From: Omphiscola glabra
Lineage: Eukaryota; Mollusca; Gastropoda; Lymnaeidae
NCBI GenBank assembly: GCA_964017045.1
Contig: OZ024797.1
Coordinates: forward strand, 14,403,562 to 14,467,561
Direction of reading: 5' to 3'
Length of the DNA stretch: 64,000 bases
Position numbers and translations under genes: made by a program
Part shown: positions 1-11,478 of the stretch, in pieces
Numbering within the stretch: position 1 is the first letter of the stretch
Layout: every line of letters begins with the position of its first letter
Notes under the pieces: model-generated
Told to the model about the DNA's origin: nothing
The model's input: only the letters and a program-made list of their open reading frames with translations
Database searches by the model: none

Positions 1-231
1 ATAGTTGGTACATTCCACTTTATAGTTTGTACCTTCCACTTTATAGTTGGTAGCTTCCACTTTACAGTTGGTAGCCTCAACTTTATAGTTGGTAGCTTCC
101 GATTTCTAGTTGGTAGCCTGCACTGGACAAATGGTATCCTACGATTTCTAGTTGGTAGCCTCCACTGTATAATGGGTAGTCCCAACTGTATAGTTGGTAA
201 CCTCTACTTTATATTTGGTAGCCTCCACTAC
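1..231. repeat. 21-bp minisatellite, about 11 units
   Basis: Eleven degenerate 21-bp units run from the left edge, with consensus close to AGTTGGTAGCCTCCACTTTAT. Units differ at several positions, so the array is old. It may continue outside the window. Confidence 0.9.
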
Positions 232-640
232 TCTTTACCTAAGGCATAAAGCTAAAAACTAGATCTGGGCTCACCCAGTCACCCAGCGAACCAGACGCGT
301 TCAACCACGATAATTTGAGTGAGTGTCAGCCCAGTTTTGATTTGCAGCCGTTCACCAGAGGAACATTGCACGAGAAGCTCTTACTCTTAAAAATGACACG
401 CGTGTAAACAAAAGAAACACAAAACGTCCCACAAGATTGAGATGCGAGTAGAGAGAACGTCTTTAAAAATAGATACTTTTTTTTAAAACTTATGAATTAC
501 ACGTAATTTAATAAAACACTTTTTCTTAGTGCCTACTCAAGGGGAAACAGCGATTAAATTCAAAATAACATAATTCTTTCCCCTTGACCAGCCGTTTGTT
601 GATACCGAAGTCTGGCCATTGCGTTGTCGCCAATACTTAC
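232..640. other. Intron of the Rho-type GTPase gene (3' of its first coding exon)
   Basis: On the minus strand this follows the donor at 640-639. I looked for the next Rho exon (switch II, DTAGQE-like) and found none, so it must lie left of the window or be missing. Confidence 0.5.
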
Positions 641-824
641 CAGCGTGGCCGTCCATTGGACCTGGTGGACATTCCAGAGGAAATCGACCGATGAGGAACG
701 TCAGCAGCATGGAGGACTTTCCCACATCCCCGTCACCGAGCACCACGCACTTGACGTTGTGAGTGACCAGCTGGCTTCCTTTGCTGGGCCGCCTCCTGAT
801 GGACGTCTTCCTGATGTCTGCCAT
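641..824 (-). CDS. Rho-family small GTPase, first coding exon (divergent)
   Basis: This exon encodes 61 residues from an ATG at 824 plus one base of the next codon. It ends at a textbook donor (GTAAGT at 640-635). A basic N-terminal extension of about 23 residues precedes strand beta-1 and the P-loop GDGDVGKS, the GTP-phosphate-binding motif of Rho/Rac/Cdc42 proteins (usually GDGAVGKT). The sequence then follows the family through FPLE. In the effector loop, where Rac and Cdc42 have YVPTVFDNY, it has CPPGPMDGH, so the Mg-binding switch I threonine (Thr35 in Cdc42/Rac) is replaced by glycine. Known family role: a membrane-associated switch for actin and polarity. This one may be a lineage-specific atypical member or a decaying gene. 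Later exons are outside the window. Confidence 0.75.
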
Positions 825-1272
825 AGTCTATAGCGATATATATCGGATGTTTTATTGTTATATCAAAGATACTCGCGGCTTATCTGATCTGTTTACTTGT
901 TACATGTATAGCTGAAGTCTCTTGAGAGAGGAGAAAACCGAAGCACTTCCTGCCAGCTCTATCTGAAATCTTCTTTTAAAATAGAATCCCTGGCTTTGTG
1001 GAGTAAATGATGCTTGTGACAATGACCTGGAAGTAAACAGTTATGATAATAGTAAGTGATACGTGTCACATTTAGGACAGTACGTTTGGGAAAACTTTTG
1101 TTAGGATGAAACAGGCTCCAACACATGATTTTTTATTATATATAGTATATATGAAAAGCCGCAGTATATTTTAAATTATTGAAACGTATGTGTTTTGAAA
1201 GAAATAACTAAGCGGGCAAAAGAAAACACAAGAAATGAATATGAAATATGTAATTAAAAGATTAAAAGGTTT
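825..1272. other. Upstream side of the GTPase exon; no gene seen
   Basis: On the minus strand this is 5' UTR, promoter or upstream intron of the GTPase. It is AT-rich, with no recognisable coding or repeat structure. Confidence 0.4.
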
Positions 1273-1411
1273 AACGCCGGCAGGTAGGGTGTAGGATACT
1301 ATTGTTTAAAGGTCGGCAGGTAGGGTGTAGGACTGTCTGTAGAACTATTGTTTAAGGGCCGGCAGGTAGGGTGTAGGACTGTTTGGAGGACTATTGTTTA
1401 AAAGCTGGCAT
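1273..1411. repeat. Three-copy repeat with GGCAGGTAGGGTGTAGGA core
   Basis: The core GGCAGGTAGGGTGTAGGA recurs three times at intervals of about 40-47 bp, followed by ACTATTGTTTAA. A fourth copy is vestigial. Confidence 0.8.
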
Positions 1412-1682
1412 ATATTATTATAGAAAATGAGACGCACCGAGTATTTTCTCAAAATACCCGGACCAGGTGTAAAACTCTGCACCCGGTTAAGCCCTAGTAT
1501 ACACTATTCTAATATTACCTACATAAGCTTAAGAAAAGCAGTTTAAACATTAAAAAGTTGTTTCGCACACATGTTTTCTATCAAATTTTCTCGAAATCTT
1601 CCAACTAAAGATTTATCACAATTTAGCTATAAATATTTTACCAACTAGTCAGAGACCTCCAAAAACGCTTTCTGAAGTACAT

Positions 1683-1968
1683 AAACCATACAGAATGTAA
1701 AATAGGTCGTACACACGCCATACATAAGGTGAAATTAGACGCACACACACCATACAGAATGTGAAATAAGAAGTACACACACCAAACAGAATGTGAAATA
1801 AGACGTACACACACCATACAGAATGTGAAATAGGACGTACTCATACCATACAGAATGTGAAATAGGACGTACTCATACCATACAGAATGTGAAATAGGAC
1901 ATACACATACCATACATAATTGGAAATAGGACGTACACATACCATACATAATGGGAAATAGAACTGCT
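1683..1968. repeat. 32-bp minisatellite, about 9 units
   Basis: Units of 32 bp contain CCATACAGAATGTGAAATA followed by a GACGTACACA-like tail. The open frame read through it on the minus strand is periodic and is not a gene. Confidence 0.9.
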
Positions 1969-2891
1969 ATATTTTACTAAATTAAATGTTTCGTTACCAT
2001 AACTCAAAGACCGCATGTTCCTTAAATTAAGTTGCACACAATAACAGCTGACCCCAACAAGCTATCCACACGACACTTTGATCCAATGAACCCGCGGTGC
2101 ACATGTTAAATTAAATCCCTTACTCTGAGACACAACACGCGACAAGTTTTCCCCGAAAGTCGTGTGTCCTTGTATGTTCGTGTGTGACAGACACAACAAA
2201 CGGTTTTGCTCCAATCTACCTGTGCACTGTTCAATCGCTCTGAGTAATCCTCGCCACTAAATTTGCATTGCGACCTCTCGTAGGGCAACTTCTGGTGAAC
2301 GCGCTGCCTAATAGTTCGGCGTGTGCTTAAGAGGGGAACAAGATGGCCACTCATGCAAACTGAACTTACGTCTTAAAGTAATGCTCAAAAACCAAATGGC
2401 TGGAGTCGAGTAATCGCTGATAGTTTCGGTCGGAGTCTTTTGAATTCACTCCCTTTCCTTACATTGCCAGCGATTTAACTATCTCCTAAATGTAGACATG
2501 TGTAAACCTCAGCTGGATATCAGTAAAACAGAAATCCTATGAAAGTTTAAATTTAATTTTTTTTTAAAGACAGAATTATTTAGCTTGGAATTTATTATTA
2601 CACTCGCTTGATATTAAATTCAATGGGTTTATAGGAAAGAGAAGACATTTTTGCAAGAATTACAAGTTATTGCAAGAAGTTCGAACCTAAAGAGATGGAA
2701 CGGGTGGCGAATTAGCTTTAGGGACTTTATAAGGTAATAGATTAGGTCAATACAGAGCCAGTGAGTCTCAAATGGGATCATCTTTTGAAACGCTAAAGTA
2801 GAAGACATAGAGCAACATGTGTGATGTAATACCAAAAATAAATAATTGTTTGTTTGCGGAACATTGTCATTAGCTCAAATAAACATGTTGA
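1969..2891. other. Intergenic, nothing recognised
   Basis: Two short minus-strand open frames (2106-2354, 2629-2835) match no family I recognise and lack gene-like context. Confidence 0.4.
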
Positions 2892-3015
2892 ACTGGGACA
2901 TTGCATATTCAGACGACATATTCTTGTAAGTCACCAATGTTAAGAGCGTCAGTACTGGGACATTGCATATTCAGACGACATATTGTTGTAATACACCAAT
3001 GTTAAGAGCGTCAGT
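2892..3015. repeat. 61-bp direct duplication
   Basis: Two adjacent copies of a 61-bp segment begin ACTGGGACATTGCATATTC and end near GAGCGTCAGTA. They differ by only a few bases. Confidence 0.9.
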
Positions 3016-3029
3016 AAACCAACTACGTG

Positions 3030-3172
3030 GAATGCTTAACCCTTACAATGGAAGGACAAAACATCTATATAGAAAGCTTAACTTTTACAATGGAAAGACC
3101 AACATGTATATAGAAAGCTTAACTATTACAATGGAAGGACCAAACATCTTCGTAGAAAGCTTCACGCCTTGA
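3030..3172. repeat. About 42-bp tandem repeat, 3-4 units
   Basis: Units contain CTTAACNNTTACAATGGAAG and AACATCTATATAGAAAG. This array directly follows the 61-bp duplication, showing repeated local slippage or duplication here. Confidence 0.85.
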
Positions 3173-3549
3173 TTGCAAACACGCCTAATATTTGTAAAGA
3201 AGAGAGCCCCAGTCTCCAAACCTTCAATTGACAAGGAGTCCCAATATTAATTACTGTGTACCATTCGTGTGAATGCCGAACTGAGAAGCATTCATTCCCA
3301 CCCCTACCACTTTGATACTGCCAATTAACAGCTTATGAATACAACAATCGTTGTGGAGTCCATCCACGCCAGCCCCCCCCCCCTCGTGTTTTACACATGC
3401 CGATTAAGTGTTGCTATATTTATCCAGCCACTCCACGACTCACACAACATGTCACACGGGCGAGTCAGAGTGTGTGAGTGAGCTTTGCGTCATGATGAAG
3501 CACAAAGGGCTGGGATTATGTCGATGTGCTCGGGACTTCACTGCACAGC
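3173..3549. other. Intergenic, nothing recognised
   Basis: Unique sequence with a poly-C run near 3374. No gene signals seen. Confidence 0.4.
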
Positions 3550-3978
3550 AGGGGTCACATGGTCAGCCTGTCTAGGCATAATCTTGGCAGGGGTCACATG
3601 GTCAGCCTGTCTAGGCATAATCTTGGCAGGGGTCACATGGTCAGCCTGTCTAGGCATAATCTTGGCAGGGGTCACATGATCAGCCTGTCTAGGCATAATC
3701 TTGGCAGGGGTCACATGGTCAGCCTGTCTAGGCATAATCTTGGCAGGGGTCACATGGTCAGCCTGTCTAGGCATAATCTTGGCAGGGGTCACATGGTCAG
3801 CCTGTCTAGGCATAATCTTGGCAGGGGTCACATGGTCAGCCTGTCTAGGCATAATCTTGGCAGGGGTCACATGGTCAGCCTGTCTAGGCATAATCTTGGC
3901 AGGGGTCACATGGTCAGCCTGTCTAGGCATAATCTTGGCAGGGGTCACATGGTCAGCCTGTCTAGGCATAATCTTGGC
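3550..3978. repeat. 39-bp minisatellite, 11 almost identical units
   Basis: Eleven contiguous 39-bp units (core GGGGTCACATGGTCAGCC then TGTCTAGGCATAATCTTGG) fill exactly 429 bp. The only difference I see is one G-to-A in unit 4. Because 39 is divisible by 3, frames on both strands stay open, giving several overlapping repetitive open frames that I do not consider genes. The near identity implies recent expansion or homogenisation. Confidence 0.97.
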
Positions 3979-4462
3979 GTTAACGAATTTAACTAGAGAA
4001 ATAATGTATGTAGTGATCAATAAAATTGTATTTAATTGTTTCAATTCATATAATACATTTTTTTAAAATAATTAATTAAATCATACGATACTGCGGGATC
4101 AATAAATCGTTTAAAGAGGCAACGAATAGTTCCATCGACCAGGATATCGAACTAACATCAAATAATCAGAAATCCAACCAAGCATGATCGACACAATCTA
4201 AGACGACCCTGTTAAAGGGAAATCACTTCGCAATTTAGAATTCGGCACGGTTACCGCCCACCCGGGCTTTGTACGTACAATGCTGTTAAAATTAATTTAT
4301 AATGATATTAAATTAATTCACTTAGTATACTATAATAGACGGAGAAATCGTTTGTAGGCAGAGTACATTAGAAACATTACTGTCTCCGATGGTGTTCATA
4401 CAACTTCAATCACAAGCAAATTCTTATTTTAGTTATCTTTTTATAATATGTATTTAACTTCT
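3979..4462. other. Spacer between the 39-bp and 44-bp arrays
   Basis: AT-rich unique sequence. No coding potential recognised. Confidence 0.4.
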
Positions 4463-6335
4463 AGTGGAACAATGATGTAGAGATGAAGTCACATTGACAT
4501 AAAACAGAAGACATTTTGAAGTAGAAATTAAGTCACATTGACATGAAACAGAAGACATTTTAAAGTAGAAATGAAGTCGCATTGATATGAAACAGAAGAC
4601 ATTTTGAAGTAGAAATTAAGTCACATTGATATGAAGCAGAAGACATTTTGAGGTAGAAATTAAGTCACATTGACATCAAACAGAAGACATTTTGAAGTAG
4701 AACTTAAGTCGCATTGACATAAAACAGAAGACATTTTAAAGTAGAAATGAAGTCGTATTGACATGAAACAGAAGACATTTTGAATTAGAAATTAAGTCAC
4801 ATTGATATGAAACAGAAGACATTTTGGATTAGAAATGAAGTCACATTGACATGAAACAGAAGACATTTTGAAGTAGAAATTAAGTCACATTGACATGAAA
4901 CAGAAGACATTTTGAAGTAGAAATTAAGTCACATTGACATGGAACAGAAGACATTTTGAAGTAGAAATTAAGTCACATTGACATGAAACAGAAGACATTT
5001 TGAAGTAGAAATTAAGTCGCATTGACATAAAACAGAAGACATTTTAAAGTAGAAATGAAGTCGCATTGACATGAAACAGAAGACATTTTTAATTAGAAAT
5101 TAAGTCACATTGATATGAAACAGAAGACATCTTGGAGTAGAAATGAAGTCGCATTGATATGAAACAGAAGACATTTTGAAGTAGAAATGAAGTCACATTG
5201 ATATGAAACAGAAGACATTTTGAAATAGAGATGAAGTCACATTGATATGAAACAGAAGACAATTTGAAATAGAGATGAAGTCACATTGACATGAAACAGA
5301 AGACATTTTGAAATAGAGATGAAGTCACATTGATATGAAACTGAAGACATTTTGAAGTAGAAATTAAGTCACATTGACATAAAACAGAAGACATTTTAAA
5401 GTAGAAATGAAGTCGCATTGACATGAAACAGAAGACATTTTGAAGTAGAAATGAAGTCACATTAATATGAAACAGAAGACATTTTGAAATAGAGATGAAG
5501 TCACATTGATATGAAACAGAAGACATTTTGAAATAGAGATGAAGTCACATTGATATGAAACTGAAGACATTTTGAAGTAGAAATTAAGTCGCATTGACAT
5601 AAAACAGAAGACATTTTGAAGTAGAAATTAAGTCGCATTGACATGAAACAGAAGACATTTTGAAGTAGAAATTAAGTCGCATTGATATGAAACAGAAGAC
5701 ATTTTAAAGTAGAAATGAAGACGCATTGACATGAAACAGAAGACATTTTGAATTAGAAATTAAGTCACATTGATATGAAACAGAAGACATTTTGGATTAG
5801 AAATGAAGTCGCATTGACATGAAACAGATGACATTTTGAAGTAGAAATTAAGTCACATTGACATGAAACAGAAGACATTTTGAAGTAGAAATTAAGTCAC
5901 ATTGACATGAAACAGAAGACATTTTGAAGTAGAAATTAAGTCACATTGACATGAAACAGAAGACATTTTGAAGTAGAAATTAAGTCGCATTGACATAAAA
6001 CAGAAGACATTTTAAAGTAGAAATGAAGTCGCATTGACATGAAACAGAAGACATTTTTAATTAGAAATTAAGTCACATTGATATGAAACAGAAGACATCT
6101 TGGAGTAGAAATGAAGTCGCATTGATATGAAACAGAAGACATTTTGAAGTAGAAATGAAGTCACATTGATATGAAACAGAAGACATTTTGAAATAGAGAT
6201 GAAGTCACATTGATATGAAACAGAAGACATTTTGAAATAGAGATGAAGTCACGTTGACATGAAACAGAAGACATTTTGAAATAGAGATGAAGTCACATTG
6301 ATATGAAACTGAAGACATTTTGGAGTAGAAATGAA
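4463..6335. repeat. 44-bp minisatellite, about 42 units, with higher-order structure
   Basis: The monomer is 44 bp (AAGTAGAAATTAAGTCACAT, then TGACATGAAACAGAAGACAT, then TTTG). Variant monomers recur in the same order about 968 bp apart. For example, the variant GACATCTTGGAGTAG is at 5126 and again at 6094, which equals 22 monomers. Large blocks of monomers were therefore duplicated together. No spacers separate units, so it is not a CRISPR array. Confidence 0.97.
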
Positions 6336-9300
6336 AAGTTTCACCCAATAACATGCTCGTTTGTTTCTCAGTGCAAAACACAATGACAGAATGAATGAAA
6401 CGGGGGGAGGGGAGGGCTCAGTCTTTTAAGTTAGAGAACTTTAATCGTTTGCGAAATGTTAAACTATGAAATGCCAAAGACGAATACGAGTTCACCTCTC
6501 ACGGCAAACGTTTTCATCAAAATAAGAGAACGACAGTCTAGACTTAAGTTGTAAAGAAACAACATTTAATAGAACAACAAAACTGGATGTAAAAATAATA
6601 AAAGCACCCGATCATTTCGTGCAGACATTGAAAAAAAAGACGGTTGCCCGCAATCAAATCCTTTCTGAATAGCCCGAACATTTTACTCTGGTGAGTGCCA
6701 ATATAAACATGTACTATTAACTTATATGCGAACTTTTTTACCCGACCACCACCTTTAATAACGAAAGAAGATTTCTTGACCTAGATTAAATACCCGTGTA
6801 AGGCATTTAATATCTGATTCCAAGCATGACGTCACATTGATCGAAAGAAAAGTTGACACATTCTTCATCATCGTTTACATGATGTAGGCCTAATAGTATC
6901 TTCTGGTGTGACTCGTGGACAGCTTCCTAATCTATTGCTGCCTAATCAGCAAATTTGGTATTGAGAGTATATTACAAATAATTCTAAATGTTTGAAAGAA
7001 AGACAGTATGGTCCAATAATGAGTTCAATAGAGCGTCAAATATAATTCCCGATAACTACGCTAAATGATAATATATTGTTTTTATGTAACGCAACTGCGT
7101 TTGGCCCGATGATTTTCTTTTCGGAAAATGAAATGGTGTAAAAAAGTATTCGGTTTGAAAAGGGCTGTGACATCAGAATATTTAATATAGTTCATGGGCG
7201 GGAAATAAAAAGTGTGCAGTGACGTATCATGGGGGAAGGGGTGTAGCGAAAATTGGGATTCTTAAGAGTGCGTTACTTGAGTTCATGTTTTGTCAAGTAA
7301 CTTTAGTAGATGGGGAGGAGGCGCATTGCTGTCGCCAATGTTTGGCGGGCTTTATCTAGCAGCTAGATATTTCACCACATCCTTTACACGTAGACACACT
7401 ATAATCGCACTACAACAGTATGTATAGACACTATACTCCCATCATAATTTGGACACATTATAACCACATTAAAACTATACATGTATAGACTATAAAGTAG
7501 ACTCTATAATCACATTACATATTTCCGTAGACACACTTTATAATACACGATTACTGCTTTAAGAGACAATGTAATCACCTTATTGAAAACTAAGATTTAA
7601 TAGACCGTTAAGTCCATTGTCTCACAGCTCAGTTATAACTGAATGAAACATTTGAAGAAATTTAAAAAAAATCACTGAGAACGGATTAAACAGACGACAA
7701 AGTTCCAAAAATAATTTCCCGCTATTTTATTTCCAAGTTTTGCGGATTTATAAATAGCTTCTATTAGAAAAAAAAAGTGTGTGGGGGGGGGGGGGAGGGG
7801 AATATGAGAAAGATTAAAAGCCAACTTGCCTGCTATTTTCATCCGTGAATAGAAGGTTGCAGCAGCTCTTCCTTCCAAAGTTTGGACGCAACTAAATCGT
7901 CCAACGTGGCTACCATGTCAACTTGTCATTCAGGAAATTCGAGTGTCAAAACATGATGGTCTCACGGTGATGGTGAGAGAGAAGCGTGTTCAGACTTTCA
8001 GTAACATACACACACACACACGGACGTGTGGAAAGGGGAAGGAAGGGGGGAAAAACAAACAACATATGTCCGGTTATGAATGACACAACAAAACACACGC
8101 ACGTCACTACGACACATCAATACGACACACCGTGAACACTCCGGTCTTGAGTGAGGTAAGACATTCTTTAAGTTTGGTGGCGGTATTTGATAACTGGCCT
8201 GGCATTCCCTCGGTCACAGATATAAATACTAGGCTCATCACGCTTGGGGGGGGGGGGTGATGTTTGAGAATGTTGCGTGGGGGGCAAGGGGAGGGGTCAT
8301 TCTCCCTTGGCTCACCGAAGTGAGAAGCGACAAGTTAAATAATGCAGGTCAAATAATTACATCACTTAAATAATGGAGGTCGAATAATTATATTAATCAT
8401 CTAAGATTACTAAGAACAATAATATTACTTTGTTACTTGGTAGTAATATTATTTTTTTCTTTTAAACAACAAAGCAACTTATTTGTGCTGACGATGAACG
8501 CCGTGATATAATGCACACCGAGTTCAGACTCACTCTCATTTCTACTAAGGCGAGATCCAGATAACACTGACTGCTCCCTCGCAAATTTAGCTGTAGCAAT
8601 ACAATTCAACATTTGACAACACCGTAAACTTATCAATAGCTATAGTGTGATGCTTTAACTTTAAGATTTAATTTCTTATTAAAGTTGTAAAAAGTGAACA
8701 ACCACACACACACTATTTTAAATAAGCCCTTCGAGTTTAATATATGTATTTAAATATTATTTTATTTGACATAAAATAACTTAATCTTTGTTTTATTGTT
8801 TCCACAAGCAGATCTAATTTTAATTTGGACCGAATTTGTGGAACGCACAATTATACAACGTTCCATTTGTAACAGTGATAACAGTTTTGTGACGTAGTAT
8901 TTGCTATAAAGATACAATAATGGGAGGAACTAATTTTTACAGAGATAACAGTTATGTGAGGTACAGACGATGAGGAGCATTCTTTAACTTACTGTGGCGG
9001 TCCCACGTTGGATAACTCACTGCGACTGACTCATGGAACCAGGGGCGTCACCCTCAACATTGTTGATACGCCTGATGTGAACCCTATGGCGCCAGTGACG
9101 TAAAGGGGTGGGGCGTGTATGAAGATATTTTTAACTACACTACAATGTAAACGTTATTATTTGTAAAGGCGGCTATATTTTCTGCTGCGACACCCACACC
9201 CCCGCTCGGGGGGCACTAACCCTCTTTTTGATTTATAATATCAAACACAAAAAAAGCCAGTTGTTTGTGTAATACCCACTCCCCAAATTTAAATATTTTT

Positions 9301-9404
9301 TATGGTCACTTCTGTCAGACATAAGTGTAATTTCAATTTGTTGATGTAAGCAATAAATGATACTGAAGAAAACCTGCTTTATATATATGACGCTGTAACA
9401 CGAA
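6336..9404. other. 3-kb intergenic stretch, no gene seen
   Basis: Contains poly-G tracts near 7786 and 8246, a short CA repeat near 8010, and AT-rich DNA. Small open frames at 7672-7878 and 8433-8636 (minus) show no family features. Confidence 0.4.
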
Positions 9405-9665
9405 ATACATCAAATGCAGATACCATCACATCAAATATAGATACAATCACATCAAATATAGATACAATCACATCAAATGCAGATACCATCAAAGCTTATG
9501 CACATTCTATCACATCACATTCAGATATGCACACATCACATTCAGATATCATCACACCAAATGCAGATACCATCACATCAAATGCAGATACCATCACACC
9601 AAATGCAGATACCATCACATCAAATGCAGATACAATCACATCACATGAGATGCCATAACATCACG
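9405..9665. repeat. About 21-bp tandem repeat
   Basis: Repeated units close to ATCAAATGCAGATACCATCAC, with variants ATATAGATACAATC. The plus-strand open frame across it is only a periodic translation. Confidence 0.9.
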
Positions 9666-10955
9666 TTCAAGTACCATCACAACGATGATTCACAATCCCA
9701 AACTCCCATCAGCACTCATCTAACAGCGTAGAAGCCCTAACGGCCTGGGATGAGATTGAGAAACAATGAAAACGGGTCATGTTGACATCGTTAGGCTCCA
9801 CTTGATGTAACTAACTGGGAGCCCCCACTTGAGGCACGCAGTTAACAGTCGACCAGTGGGCAGCTTGCTAAACTTCAGCAATACATCAAATCCTCTGTTA
9901 GATAGGTTATGATCGCAGACGTTTTGATAACTCAGAGCCACTTTAAGGCCTCTAAGCCTCACGACCCAACCATCCATCGGCCCCTGCGGTGTCACAGTTG
10001 TCTTCGAAAAGTAAATGGTGATAACTTGAATTCTCTTAAGAAATTGTTCGGGGCCCCCTGTGGGCCTTGAGTACGTTACCCAACCGGCCCTATGGATCAT
10101 CCAAGACAGGAAATATCAAAAGGTCCAAAAGGCTTTTACTACTAAAAGTCTAATTAAATTAGCATTTACGCTACCCGTTACACCTTACCGTAGAACAACC
10201 CAAATATTTTATGACGAGCACGCAATGGCGGCCTTAATTATTAAAATAACCGCATTTATTTATTCAAAGAATACCGATAGCTAGAAAAAAAAGAAGAAGA
10301 AAAAAACAAGTACTGCTCCCAGTAATTCGAAATTTGCGTATGGGGCAATGGGAGGGGAAATAACTCAAAATATATACGTAACAGATGTAACGATTGGTTA
10401 TCTCGCTTATATTATAATTATAGTTTTGGCTCCGAGATATTAATCTCGCTAATGTCCTTTTCAATTTCACAATATTATTTTTTAGGTAAATAAATGATAT
10501 TGTTATAGATAGAGAACAGTAGCGTAACTAGAAGTGCCGGGGTGACGACCCTACAGGGTAATGACACCAAATGTAAAATTGCAAAATGCACAAGTCACGA
10601 CCGGGTCAGTTTGATAACAGATCGTCGTATATAAATAAAAGGACAGGTTGGTACCCGAGCATGTTACCCACGATCAGGTTGCACAAGATCAGGCTGAACA
10701 AGATCAGGTTGTGGTGAAGTTAATAGAGCTGGTTGTGACTAAACCAGATGGTGGAGGTCGATGGAGGTAGTCTTGAGGTGGGGGCAACACGGAGAATTTA
10801 CCATTCTGGTGTACACCAACCCTAGGGCCGCCTCTGAAAATGAGCGTCAATTTTTTCATAATTACGCACCCTCCCCTACCCCCGACACACACAACATCAG
10901 ACTTATTTTAGATAACAAATTTCACATGCATCCGTTTTATACTTCATTCTATTTG
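9666..10955. other. Intergenic; one unassigned minus-strand open frame
   Basis: An open frame at 9777-10100 (minus, 107 codons) sits in a less AT-rich patch and could be an exon or an old repeat. I recognise no domain and see no convincing splice signals. A transposon-end-like CAGTAGCGTAACTAG occurs near 10518 without a matching partner end. Confidence 0.3.
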
Positions 10956-10959
10956 TTGT

Positions 10960-11470
10960 TGTTTTTTCTTAAAGAATCTATATAATCCTGTTTTATTTTC
11001 TTAAAGAATTTATATAATCCTGTTTTATTTTCTTAAAGAATATATATATAGGTAATCCTTGTTTTTTTCTTAACGAATCTATATAATACTGTTTTTATCT
11101 TAAGGTATCTATATAATCCTGTTTTTTCTTAAAGGATCTATATAATCCTGTTTTTTCTTAAAGAATCTATATAATCCTGTTTTTTCTTAAAGAATCTATA
11201 TAATCCTGTTTTTTCTTAATGTATCTATATAATCCTGTTTTTTCTTAAAGGATCTATATAATCCTGTTTTTTTTTAAAGAATCTATATATCCTGTTTTTT
11301 CTTAAAGAATCTATATAATCCTGTTTTTTTTAAGGTATCTATATAATCCTGTTTTTTCTTAAAGGATTATGTAATCCTGGTTTTTTCTTAAAGTATCTAT
11401 ATAATCCTGGTTTTTCTTACAGAATCTATATAATCCTGTTTTTTCTTTAAAAATCTATATAATCCTGGTT
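10960..11470. repeat. 28-30-bp tandem repeat, about 17 units
   Basis: Units read TTTTTTCTTAAAGAA then TCTATATAATCCTG with small length changes in the T-run. The array ends directly at the left target duplication of the transposon at 11479. Confidence 0.9.
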
Positions 11471-11478
11471 GCTCCCAT

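Noticed and set aside
3538..4044. Apparent signal peptide followed by eleven 13-residue repeats on the minus strand, like a secreted repeat or neuropeptide precursor
   Set aside because: The frame starts with TTG, not ATG, and no in-frame ATG lies between the upstream stop and the first repeat. The repeats have no dibasic cleavage sites, and all frames of a 39-bp array stay open.
4463..6335. CRISPR-like array
   Set aside because: Units are contiguous with no spacers, variants are gradual, and the context is eukaryotic. It is a minisatellite.
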